Positions 44,538 to 52,128 of a stretch of DNA of 64,000 nucleotides are shown here, piece after piece. Numbering within the stretch: the stretch's first letter is position 1; every line of letters begins with the position of its first letter. The notes beneath the pieces were generated by a model that worked only from the letters and a program-made list of their open reading frames with translations, was not told where the DNA came from and did no database searches. The translations under genes and the position numbers were made by a program. The stretch spans positions 120,179 to 184,178 of the forward strand of contig JBFWUN010000001.1 in the NCBI GenBank assembly GCA_050247235.1, read 5' to 3'. This DNA is from CAIKBL01 sp050247235. GTDB lineage: Bacteria > Pseudomonadota > Gammaproteobacteria > Ga0077536.

Positions 44538-44653
44538 GCGCGTGACGCATTAGCGGATCTTTCCCGTGGGAGATTGAACCGTTGAGGACCCTTCGCTGAT
44601 TCATCGGCGTTCGCACGTCGCGAACCGAATCACAACGAATGAGGGAAGGGTTC

Positions 44654-45694
44654 ATGACACTGGATATCACCCGCCGACCCGCTGCGCTGGCGCTCGCGCT
44701 GGCCGGCCTCGCCGGCCCTGCTTCCGCCGAGCTCGTGTACGGCACGCTCAGCAACTTCGACGTCTACAACGATACCGGGGGCCACACCTACGGGTTCGAG
44801 ATCGAGTTCGACGACCTGCTCGTGGACCACATCTCGTTTTCGTTTCCGAGTCTGCATTACGGATCGGGCAGCCGCGTCCAGCGGGGCACCACCGCCGTGC
44901 TCCGCTACGCGGCCACGTTCAACGCATCCTCGAATTCCTGGTCGAGCTTCACCGATGTGCACCCACCCGGCGGTCCGGTCGCGACCACCGGGCACGCGTG
45001 CGTGATCGCGCAGGGCTGCGAACACTTCGGTGCGGGCATCTACGGCTCGCCGTCGGCGATCCGCTATCACTGGCTGATCGAGGATTCCGCCAGTCCCGGC
45101 ACCCTGACCAACGGACCCGCGGTGAGCCTGATGGCACCGATTTATACCGTGGTCCCCCCCGCGAACGTGGGCGGCAGGGTGGACTTCCGTGCCGAGTTCG
45201 AGGCGCCGGAATTCGAGGACGATCCCGAATTCGAAGTGGAGAAGCAGTACCCGGATGCGGTGTGGGCGCGCATCACCAAGGTCGAACTGCCGGACACGGT
45301 CTCGCTGGAAGCGCTGATGTCGGACAACGTGGACCTGTTCGACAACCCGGCGCTCCCCTTCGAACAGGAAGTGGAATGGGACCTCGTCGAGAAGGGCGCG
45401 AACCCGTTCGACCTCAACGACCGGCCCGACGAGGACGTCAAGCAGATCGTCCGGCGTATCGAGACCTACCGGTTCATCGGCGCGGTCACCGACGAGAACG
45501 AGCCCGATTGCCACAACATCAACTGCGACAACCCGATCGAAGGGGTGACGCTCGGACCGCTGATCGGCGCCAACATGGTCGGCTTCAACCTGGAGCCCAT
45601 CGAGTTCGTGCCGAACCCGGTACCGGTACCGGGCGCGGTGTGGCTGCTGGGGTCGGCCCTCGCGGGTCTCGGGGTGGTGACACGCCGGCGCTGA
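44654..45694 (+). CDS. Exported protein with VPxPG-type PEP-CTERM sorting tail
   Basis: The 346-residue protein has a signal peptide (LALALAGLAGPASA) and a C-terminal VPVPGAVWLLGSALAGLG tail ending in RRR, a near-classical VPLPA/VPxPG-CTERM signal for exosortase-type processing. The mature part is acidic and beta-rich, with four cysteines that may form disulfides (HACVIAQGCEH and DCHNINCDN). No enzyme motif is seen. The ATG at 44654 is chosen because GGGAAGGG precedes it; the ATG 15 bases upstream overlaps that site. It shares its tail type with the protein at 17248-18231. Confidence 0.85.
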   Translation: MTLDITRRPAALALALAGLAGPASAELVYGTLSNFDVYNDTGGHTYGFEIEFDDLLVDHISFSFPSLHYGSGSRVQRGTTAVLRYAATFNASSNSWSSFTDVHPPGGPVATTGHACVIAQGCEHFGAGIYGSPSAIRYHWLIEDSASPGTLTNGPAVSLMAPIYTVVPPANVGGRVDFRAEFEAPEFEDDPEFEVEKQYPDAVWARITKVELPDTVSLEALMSDNVDLFDNPALPFEQEVEWDLVEKGANPFDLNDRPDEDVKQIVRRIETYRFIGAVTDENEPDCHNINCDNPIEGVTLGPLIGANMVGFNLEPIEFVPNPVPVPGAVWLLGSALAGLGVVTRRR

Positions 45695-45788
45695 TACCGC
45701 CGACACACCACCCGACCGTCGCGCCATCCCGCGGCGGTCGTCCCTTCCGCGCTTGTGCCGCCCGCGCCCGCGTGCGACGCTCGTCCGG

Positions 45789-46682
45789 ATGACTTCCACC
45801 CGCCTGCCTCCGCGCGCGCTCGCGCTGCTCGTCCTGCTGACCCTCGTGTGGGGCACCAACTGGCCGCTGTTCCCGGTAGCGATGCGCGAGATATCGGTCT
45901 GGACTTTCCGCGCGATCACGCTCGCGTCCGGCGGCGTGCTGCTGCTCGCGTTCGCCCGTGCGCGCGGTCACGTCCTCGCAGTGCCGCGCGCGGACTGGCC
46001 GGTGCTCGTGATTTCATCGTGGGTGTATCTCATGGTGTGGAACCTGGCGTCCGGCTACTCGGCGATCACGATCCCGTCGGGGCAGACGGCGGTGGTGGGT
46101 TTCACGATGCCATTGTGGTCCGCGCTCATCTCGTGGGCGGTGCTCGGCGAGCGGCTGTCCGGCCGGCTGGTGCTGGCGATGTCGGCGGGAGGCGCCGCGG
46201 TGCTGCTGCTGATGATCCCGGGATTCGGTGCGTACGCTGATGCCCCGTCGGGCTTCGCGGCGGCGCTGGTCGGCGCGCTCGGGTGGGCGATTGGCACCCT
46301 GCTGTTCAAGCGACGGCGGATCGCCGCCAGCGCGACCGTCGTGACCGCCTGGCAGATCCTGCTCGCCGCCGTGCCGATCTCACTGGGTGCGCTGCTGCTG
46401 GGCGATCACGCGTGGTTCGTACCGTCGTGGCAGTCGCTGGCGGCAATCGCGTACATCACGTTGATCCCGCTGTGTCTCGGCAACGTCTGCTGGTTCGTGC
46501 TGGTCGACCTGCTGCCGGCGAACGTCGCGGGGTTGTCGTCGGTGATGATCCCGGTGGTCGCGATGATCTCAGGCGCCGTCGTGCACGATGAGCCGCTCGG
46601 CGCGCTGCAGTGGCTGGCGATGGCCTGCTCGGCATCTGCGCTGTGGCTCGCGATGCCGCGTGCCGCGGCGCGACGCGCGTGA
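45789..46682 (+). CDS. EamA/DMT family transporter
   Basis: The 297-residue protein has ten predicted membrane segments in two EamA repeats: the first opens LLVLLTLVWGTNWPLFPVA, the second begins near GALGWAIGTLLFKRR. The family exports amino acids, purines and other metabolites; the substrate is unknown here. The ATG at 45789 gives the normal N-terminus; an upstream in-frame ATG at 45753 is less likely. It is convergent with the small exported-protein gene at 46924, with the palindromic repeat copy 2 between them. Confidence 0.88.
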   Translation: MTSTRLPPRALALLVLLTLVWGTNWPLFPVAMREISVWTFRAITLASGGVLLLAFARARGHVLAVPRADWPVLVISSWVYLMVWNLASGYSAITIPSGQTAVVGFTMPLWSALISWAVLGERLSGRLVLAMSAGGAAVLLLMIPGFGAYADAPSGFAAALVGALGWAIGTLLFKRRRIAASATVVTAWQILLAAVPISLGALLLGDHAWFVPSWQSLAAIAYITLIPLCLGNVCWFVLVDLLPANVAGLSSVMIPVVAMISGAVVHDEPLGALQWLAMACSASALWLAMPRAAARRA

Positions 46683-46776
46683 CGGACCGCATGCGCTCGT
46701 AGCGGATCGCGGGAAACTGGTCAGGTTCGGGGATCGTCGGCGGCCGCAATCAGCAAGGCGGACCGTGCCGCCCCTC

Positions 46777-46889
46777 GGCGGCGGCGCCGGACGCACCCGC
46801 CGCGACCCGCTCGGGTACTTCCCCGTATCGCTCGGGCGCGCACGTCCAGTGCGCGCACGGCCGCCGCGGGGGCGTCCGGCACCGCCGCC
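46777..46889. repeat. Nested palindromic repeat element, copy 2
   Basis: The arms 46777-46805 and 46861-46889 pair as an imperfect inverted repeat. Between them, 46811-46860 closely matches the reverse complement of the core of copy 1 (shared GTACTTCCC, GTATCGCTCG, GCGCGCACGTCC, GTGCGCGCACGG). The arms differ in sequence from those of copy 1 but still pair with each other. This copy also lies between two convergent genes. It could act as a bidirectional terminator or be a small mobile palindromic repeat. Confidence 0.78.
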
Positions 46890-46923
46890 CAGCCCGCGTC
46901 AATTCGTGCTCAGCAGACTTTAC

Positions 46924-47265
46924 CTAGCGAAACTCCGCGTCGCGGAGCAGGCGCTCACACGGTGCGCCGTAGTGCCGGTCCAGCACCTCGATCCGGCGCC
47001 AGTCGCGACCGAATTCGTCCATCATCGTCCCCGACACGCGTTCCATCCGCGCGCGCGCGGCCGGGTCACCGTGGCGTCGGATCGCCTCGTTGAGTGCGAA
47101 CTCGCCGGCTGAGTAGAGCCGATCGTAGTCCTGCATGCCGTGGCCGCGCGCCGCGAGGAAATAGTATGCAGCGCAGCTCGCGAAACCCGGGTCGGCAGGT
47201 TCGTTCACCGCATCCGCGCCGGCGAGCACCGGCAGCAGCGCGAGCAGCAGGCCCGCGCGAATCAC
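46924..47265 (-). CDS. Small exported protein of unknown function
   Basis: The 113-residue protein has a signal peptide (RAGLLLALLPVLAGADA) and a helical mature part with two cysteines (ASCAAYYFLAARG and GAPCERLLRD) that may pair. No family was recognised. The start is GTG, overlapping the stop of the NUDIX gene by four bases (GTGA), so it is translationally coupled to it and is the last gene of this leftward run. The coupling and the signal peptide argue that it is real. Confidence 0.7.
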   Translation of the reverse strand: MIRAGLLLALLPVLAGADAVNEPADPGFASCAAYYFLAARGHGMQDYDRLYSAGEFALNEAIRRHGDPAARARMERVSGTMMDEFGRDWRRIEVLDRHYGAPCERLLRDAEFR

Positions 47266-47795
47266 GCCGCCGCCTCGCGGGCCAGCCGGCGCATGGCCTC
47301 GCGCACGGACACGAACGCGATTTCCGCGGGATCCACCTCACCGGGCCGCCGCCAGAACAGCCCCAGCACCTCGTCGTTCAGGATCGTGTCGACTCTGGCC
47401 GGCACCGTGAATTCGAACATCGCATCCAGCGTCCAGTAGTTCACGTCGCGGTAGCGGTAGAGGTTGGGGATGGAAAACAGGTAGCGCGGCGCTGCCAGCG
47501 TCAACCCGATCTCCTCACGGATCTCGCGCACGATCGCGGTCTCGAGACTTTCCTCCGGATCGACGAAGCCACCCGGGAGGTCCAGCAGTCCGCGCCCGGG
47601 GTCCCTGCCCCGGACGATCAGCGCGATGTCCTCCCCGCACCGGATCACGGCGCTCACGCCGGCCGCGAGATTGTGGAAGTACACGAATCCGCACGCCGCA
47701 CACGCATGCCGGCGGCCATCGTCCGAATGCCAGTCGGCGCCCCCGCAGCGCGGACAGAACCGTGCCCAATCAGCCGTCCAGGCGTGGCCCGTCAT
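47262..47795 (-). CDS. NUDIX hydrolase with N-terminal zinc ribbon
   Basis: The 177-residue protein has a zinc ribbon (FCPRCGGADWH and ACAACGFVYF, residues about 13-39) followed by a NUDIX domain with box GGFVDPEESLETAIVREIRE then EIGL. Zinc-ribbon NUDIX proteins of the NudC or ADP-ribose pyrophosphatase type hydrolyse NADH, ADP-ribose or related nucleotides; this one is shorter than NudC (about 257 residues), so the substrate is open. AGGAAGGG precedes the ATG. The next gene overlaps its stop. Confidence 0.88.
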   Translation of the reverse strand: MTGHAWTADWARFCPRCGGADWHSDDGRRHACAACGFVYFHNLAAGVSAVIRCGEDIALIVRGRDPGRGLLDLPGGFVDPEESLETAIVREIREEIGLTLAAPRYLFSIPNLYRYRDVNYWTLDAMFEFTVPARVDTILNDEVLGLFWRRPGEVDPAEIAFVSVREAMRRLAREAAA

Positions 47796-47819
47796 GCGTC
47801 CCTTCCTCGCGCCCCGCGC

Positions 47820-48113
47820 TCATGCCGGTTTCAGTTCGATCTCGATGAACGCCAGCTCACCCGCGCCCGCATTGATCACGTTGTGTTCGACACCGACTTC
47901 CCGTGCATAGGACTGCCCCACGCGCAGCTGCGCCTCCACGTTGCCCTGCAGCGTTTCGAGCAGCAGGGTCCCGTCGGTGATCGGTACCACCACGTAATCG
48001 TACGCGTGGCGATGCCAGCCGGTCTCCGCGCCCGGGACAAACCGCCATTCGGTCACGCGAACGCGTTCGGTGTCCACCTGGACGGTGGCTTTCGCTTCGG
48101 GTCGTGCGGTCAT
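47820..48113 (-). CDS. Small single-domain cupin protein
   Basis: The 97-residue protein is a single cupin beta-barrel. The metal-binding motif is visible as GAETGWHRHAYDYVVVPITD, with the second half around VEHNVINAGAGELAFIEIE (His). Such small cupins may be dioxygenases, isomerases or ligand binders; no activity can be assigned. GGAGGGCCCC before the ATG at 48113 supports the start. It lies 24 bp upstream of the NUDIX gene and 28 bp downstream of the DUF486 gene, all leftward, so these are probably cotranscribed. Confidence 0.85.
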   Translation of the reverse strand: MTARPEAKATVQVDTERVRVTEWRFVPGAETGWHRHAYDYVVVPITDGTLLLETLQGNVEAQLRVGQSYAREVGVEHNVINAGAGELAFIEIELKPA

Positions 48114-48141
48114 GGGGCCCTCCTCTCGCGGTTCTCGACAT

Positions 48142-48504
48142 TCATGCGACACCCAGCCTGGCGCGGAACAGGAAATAGACGGCACCCAGGATACACAAGC
48201 CGGCCCACAGGTAGTCCAGGGTCAGGCGCTCACGGAGATAGAAGACCGAGAACGGCACGAACACGCTCAGCGTGATCACCTCCTGCAGGATCTTGAGCTG
48301 TCCCACGCTCATGACCTGGTGGCCGAGGCGGTTCGCGGGGACCTGTAGCAGGTATTCGAACAGTGCAATGCCCCAGCTCACGAGCGCCGCGACGAGCCAG
48401 GGCCGGTGGTTCAGGTGCTTGAGATGGCCGTACCACGCGAAGGTCATGAACACGTTGCTGGCACTCAGCAACGCAATGGTCAGCAGGGTCGGGGGCAGCT
48501 GCAT
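48142..48504 (-). CDS. DMT superfamily small membrane protein (DUF486)
   Basis: The 120-residue protein has four membrane segments (LTIALLSASNVFMTFAWYGH, WLVAALVSWGIALFEYLL, LQEVITLSVFVPFSVFYL, DYLWAGLCILGAVYFLF) and matches DUF486, small four-helix relatives of multidrug-resistance and DMT transporters. The substrate is unknown. The ATG at 48504 gives the family N-terminus MQLPPTLLTI. An intrinsic-type hairpin between it and the upstream HiPIP gene suggests its own promoter. Confidence 0.87.
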   Translation of the reverse strand: MQLPPTLLTIALLSASNVFMTFAWYGHLKHLNHRPWLVAALVSWGIALFEYLLQVPANRLGHQVMSVGQLKILQEVITLSVFVPFSVFYLRERLTLDYLWAGLCILGAVYFLFRARLGVA

Positions 48505-48540
48505 CGGGTCACCGCGGAACTCGGGTGGATGCTGAAAGCA

Positions 48541-48564
48541 AGAGCCCGGCACAGGCCGGGCTCT
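48541..48564 (-). terminator. Terminator of the HiPIP gene
   Basis: A perfect 10 bp stem (48541-48550 with 48555-48564) with a four-base loop lies 24 bp after the HiPIP stop. On the minus strand it is followed by TGCTTTC, a modest T-rich tail. Confidence 0.7.
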
Positions 48565-48587
48565 CGTTCACGCGCAGGCGGGGTCGC

Positions 48588-48920
48588 TCAGGCTTTCGGC
48601 GCGAAGGCCGTGCACCACCCTTTGGCCGCGACGGCCTGGCCGACGAAGATGCCGCAGCCACCCCACTCGGCGTCCGGCGTGCCCTGGTAGAGCGCGCAAC
48701 CGGCGCAGATCTGGCCATCCTGGTATCGCGGGTACTTCGCCTTGTCGACCTGGGTCGCGTCGTGCTTGTAGCCGAGGCCCATCGCCTGTGCACCTGCCTC
48801 GTCGACGTGCGGCATGTCGGCCGCGAACGCGACGCGATTCTGCACCAGCGACGCAACCGACACGGTCGCGACGATGCCGAGGCCCTGCTTGAAAAACGCT
48901 CTTCTGTGCTTGTCCATCAT
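48588..48920 (-). CDS. High-potential iron-sulfur protein (HiPIP)
   Basis: HiPIPs are small periplasmic electron carriers with one [4Fe-4S] cluster. The 110-residue precursor has a Tat signal (RRAFFKQGLGIVATVSVASL) and four cluster cysteines in DGQICAGCALYQG, WGGCGIFVG and GWCTAF with the usual spacing. The mature protein is about 75 residues. The start is one of two adjacent ATGs at 48920/48917, with GAGAGAG upstream. It ends in a hairpin terminator. In non-phototrophs it may feed a terminal oxidase or soluble reductase; the partner is not visible here. Confidence 0.95.
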   Translation of the reverse strand: MMDKHRRAFFKQGLGIVATVSVASLVQNRVAFAADMPHVDEAGAQAMGLGYKHDATQVDKAKYPRYQDGQICAGCALYQGTPDAEWGGCGIFVGQAVAAKGWCTAFAPKA

Positions 48921-49056
48921 GTCTCTCTCTTTCAGCTCGATGTCGATGAAATCCGGGTGCGCCGACGATGACCCCACACGCCCTGCCGGCGCCTGTTCGA
49001 TATACGCAGGATGCGCGATTCCGGACTGCGGTGCGCTGACCTGCCTCAGTCCAGGC

Positions 49057-49839
49057 TCATTCCTTCAGATAGTCGTGGATGACCTCACCGTCCTCGAGCG
49101 TGAAATCCGCCGAGTACAGGAACCCTCCGAGCACCTTCCTGATCGGGATGTCGCAGAAGCGGTCCACCGGTGACGGGAAGAATTCCAGGGTAGCGGCTCC
49201 CTTGTAGGTATCCTTGATTTTCAGGTTCTTCAACGTGGTCGATGCCAGCTGCATGACTTCCGGCGGGGCGCCGTTGCGGACCGACGGCACCATTTTCAGC
49301 TGCACGTACTCGGCGCTGCCGCCGAACTCACCCGGCTTGCACAGCGGGCCGATTTCCATTGCGGCGCGGACCAGGGGCAGCCCGCCGCGCTCGACGGTAC
49401 CGGACATCACGCCGTCGCGATCTCCCAGGGTCACGCGTCCGTATTTCTTCGGGAAACCCCAGATCTCGCGGCCACCGCCGATCGCGATGTCGTTGTCGAG
49501 CACCAGGTAGAGCGAGTAGTTCACCGGGCGCCCTTTGAAGGTCGCGAGCGCGGCCAGGATGATTTCGTGGTAGCTGCCGAACCCGGCGGTGAAGAACCGG
49601 CTGATCTGGGCGAACATCGTCGCGTTGCGATCGATCACCAGCGGCTTGGGCACATACTTCGCGAGGACTTTCGGATCGCTCTCAAAGAGCACCATCATCG
49701 AGTGCGCGTCGCGGTACTCGTAGGGCGGCGGCGTGTACAGCGGCGACAGCAGCGGCATCGCGTAGCCCATCGTCGACGCGGATTTCTTCGTAGCCCTGGC
49801 TGCGTTGGCCGCCGGCTTCTTCACGACTCTGGCATCCAT
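49057..49839 (-). CDS. Acetoacetate decarboxylase family protein
   Basis: The 260-residue protein has the ADC fold. The Schiff-base lysine motif EIWGFPKKYGRVTL (Lys at about residue 130) and the RNATMFAQISRF and PVNYSLYLVLDND segments match acetoacetate decarboxylases, which release CO2 from acetoacetate; some family members instead act as aldolase-dehydratases. About 25 extra N-terminal residues rich in Lys and Ala (AARATKKSASTMGYAMPLLS) are unusual. GAGGGGATT precedes the ATG. It lies 31 bp downstream of a pair of F420-type LLM genes on the same strand, so it may act in the same pathway. Confidence 0.88.
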   Translation of the reverse strand: MDARVVKKPAANAARATKKSASTMGYAMPLLSPLYTPPPYEYRDAHSMMVLFESDPKVLAKYVPKPLVIDRNATMFAQISRFFTAGFGSYHEIILAALATFKGRPVNYSLYLVLDNDIAIGGGREIWGFPKKYGRVTLGDRDGVMSGTVERGGLPLVRAAMEIGPLCKPGEFGGSAEYVQLKMVPSVRNGAPPEVMQLASTTLKNLKIKDTYKGAATLEFFPSPVDRFCDIPIRKVLGGFLYSADFTLEDGEVIHDYLKE

Positions 49840-49870
49840 GGCAATCCCCTCGTGGTTGACCGCCGGGATC

Positions 49871-50929
49871 CTACTCCGCGTGCAGCGCCTGCACCATCCG
49901 GCGCAGGGTGCCCCGGGACGTGTCGTCGCCCGCCGGGATACTGAACTCGACGTGGGTGACGAGACCGCGGTAGCGCGCGAGGAGCCTGGGCACGATCTCG
50001 TCCCAGGTCCCGACGGTCGCGTACAGATTCAGCACGTCGTCGTCGATGCGTGCGGGCATCTCCTCCCAGCGCTGCGCCCGGGACAGCGCGGCCAGCTCAC
50101 GCGCGAGGTCGCCCAGCCCGTGCGCCTCGAAACAGGCCCGGTACGCCGGGGTGGACGCGTAGAACGCGACCCGGGCGCGCACGTCGCGCACCCGCGGCGC
50201 GAGGGTCGCAGCATCCGGCGCGGTGGCGATCAGCGGCTTGATCGCCACCTGGAACCCCTCGAGCGAACGTCCCGCACGCGCGGCGCCGCGGCGGACCGCG
50301 GGCCACATGACTTCCCGGATGTAGTGCGGCGTGCAGACCGGGTGCGGGCGCACACCTTGCGCGACTTCCCCCGCGACCTGGCAGAGGTACGGATTCACCG
50401 CGGCAAGATGGACCGGGATGTCCGGATGTTCGATCGGCTCCGGCGTGAACAGCGGCACCAGCAGGTTGAGCGTGTAATGCTCGCCCCTGAAATCGAGCGG
50501 CGTGCCATGCTGCCACGCCGCCCAGATCGCGCGGAGCGCCTGCACGTACTCGCGCATCCACGGGCCCGGCGCGGACCACTTCATCCCGTAACGGCGCTCG
50601 ATGTGGCCCTTGACCTGCGTGCCGAGCCCCAACGTGAAGCGGCCGCGCGAGAGCCTGGCGAGGGTCCACGCGGTCATCGCGGTGACCATGGGGCTGCGCG
50701 GAAACGCGATCGCGACCGCGGTGCCGAGTTTCAGGTGCGTGGTCGCCTGCGCCGCCAGCGCCATCACGATGAACGGGTCCTGCTTGGTGTCCTCCACCAT
50801 CAGCCCGTCGTAGCCGAGCGACTCGACGAGCGCCGCGTCCGCGCCGACGCGGTGGATGTCCAGCGGCAGCTCCGGGGCCCGCAGGCCCGGGTCCACCTTG
50901 CCGAGCGGCAGCAAGGTCTCGACCTTCAT
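49871..50929 (-). CDS. Probable F420-dependent LLM oxidoreductase (second of tandem pair)
   Basis: This 352-residue luciferase-like TIM-barrel protein has LGTAVAIAFPRSPMVTAMTA and LARLSRGRFTLGLGTQVKGH, matching an actinobacterial-type F420-dependent subgroup (as in TIGR03617). Cofactor use is inferred from the subgroup; F420 biosynthesis genes are not in this window. The ATG overlaps the stop of its close paralogue by four bases. The two are about 60 percent alike by eye along their whole length, so they arose by tandem duplication. The acetoacetate decarboxylase-like gene follows 31 bp downstream. Confidence 0.87.
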   Translation of the reverse strand: MKVETLLPLGKVDPGLRAPELPLDIHRVGADAALVESLGYDGLMVEDTKQDPFIVMALAAQATTHLKLGTAVAIAFPRSPMVTAMTAWTLARLSRGRFTLGLGTQVKGHIERRYGMKWSAPGPWMREYVQALRAIWAAWQHGTPLDFRGEHYTLNLLVPLFTPEPIEHPDIPVHLAAVNPYLCQVAGEVAQGVRPHPVCTPHYIREVMWPAVRRGAARAGRSLEGFQVAIKPLIATAPDAATLAPRVRDVRARVAFYASTPAYRACFEAHGLGDLARELAALSRAQRWEEMPARIDDDVLNLYATVGTWDEIVPRLLARYRGLVTHVEFSIPAGDDTSRGTLRRMVQALHAE

Positions 50930-51981
50930 CGCCGCAGCTCCGCGACCATCGTGCGCAGCACGTCTTCGTCACGCGCGTCGCGCACCGGGATGCTGAATTC
51001 GAGCGTGGAGGCGAGTCCGGCGTAGCGTTCGCGCAGCTGTGCGACGATGGTGTCGTGGGTACCGATCACTGCGTATTCGTGCAGCACCTCGTCGGGGATC
51101 AGCCCCGCCATCTCCGTCCAGCGCTGCGCGCGCGAGTACTCGTTCAAGGTCCGGGCGAGCGCATGGTGACCATGCGCTTCGAGTGCCACGGCATAGGCGG
51201 GTGTGGAACCGTAGAACGCGATGCGTCCGCGCATCTCCTCCACCTTGGCGGCGAGTGCGGCGGCATCCGGCGCGGTCGCCACCAGCGGTTTGACCTGCAG
51301 TTCGAACCCCGCGAGCGTGCGGCCGGCGCGCGCCGCCCCGCGTTCCACCGCCGGCAGGATCCGCTCCCGGATGAAGTGCGGCGTACAGATCGGATGCACG
51401 CGCAGACCGTCGGCCAGCTCGCCTGCGACCTCGCAGAGATAGGGATTGACCGCCGCGAGGTGGATGGGGATGGGGCCGCAGGCGAGCGGCGCGGGCGTGA
51501 ATACCGGCACCGACAGGTTGATCGTGTAATGGCGGCTGCGATGGTCCACCGGTGTGCCGTTCTGCCAGGCCTGCCACAGGTCTCGCACCGCGCGCAGGTA
51601 ATCCCGCATCCACGGCCCGGGCGCCGACCAGCGCACGCCGAACCGCCGCTCGATGTGCCCCTTGACCTGCGTGCCGAGGCCAAGCACGAAACGCCCCCCG
51701 GACAGCCGCGCGAGCGACCACGCTGTCATTGCGGTGACCGCAGGGCTGCGCGGAAATGCGATCGCGACGGACGTCGCGACCCGCAGCTGCCGCGTGGCCT
51801 GCAGCGCGAGCGTCGAGATCACGTAAGGGTCGTCCTTGTTGTCCTGCACGGCGATGCCGTCGAAGCCGAGCGCCTCGGCGCGAACCGCATCCGTCGCAAC
51901 GGCGGTGATGTCGACGGTGCCGTCGGCAGTCTTCAGTCCCGAATCGGCCCGCCCGAGCGGCAGCATGGTCTCCACGCGCAT
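50926..51981 (-). CDS. Probable F420-dependent LLM oxidoreductase (first of tandem pair)
   Basis: This 351-residue paralogue of the downstream gene shares the opening VETMLPLGRADSGLK, the block LGLGTQVKGHIERRFGVRWS and the C-terminal VIGTHDTIVAQLRERYAGLA. It is predicted to reduce or oxidise a hydrophobic substrate using F420 or FMN. GGAGACGACGAC precedes the ATG. The region upstream (147 bp) is shared with the divergent MFS transporter, a hint that transporter and enzymes are regulated together. Substrate unknown. Confidence 0.87.
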   Translation of the reverse strand: MRVETMLPLGRADSGLKTADGTVDITAVATDAVRAEALGFDGIAVQDNKDDPYVISTLALQATRQLRVATSVAIAFPRSPAVTAMTAWSLARLSGGRFVLGLGTQVKGHIERRFGVRWSAPGPWMRDYLRAVRDLWQAWQNGTPVDHRSRHYTINLSVPVFTPAPLACGPIPIHLAAVNPYLCEVAGELADGLRVHPICTPHFIRERILPAVERGAARAGRTLAGFELQVKPLVATAPDAAALAAKVEEMRGRIAFYGSTPAYAVALEAHGHHALARTLNEYSRAQRWTEMAGLIPDEVLHEYAVIGTHDTIVAQLRERYAGLASTLEFSIPVRDARDEDVLRTMVAELRR

Positions 51982-52128
51982 GTCGTCGTCTCCAACTCTG
52001 TCGTCCCGGTGGCCAGACTAAATGACCGGGCCCGTTTCCGCGACCGTGCACGCGACGGACAGCCAGGGTTGAGTTGCCGCGGCGCGTGCTGCCATCATCC
52101 GGCGGTCACCGTCGCCGAGAGCATCCCC

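Noticed and set aside
47094..48275. 393-codon rightward frame over the NUDIX and cupin genes
   Set aside because: It crosses three leftward genes with recognisable motifs and ribosome binding sites and has none of its own.
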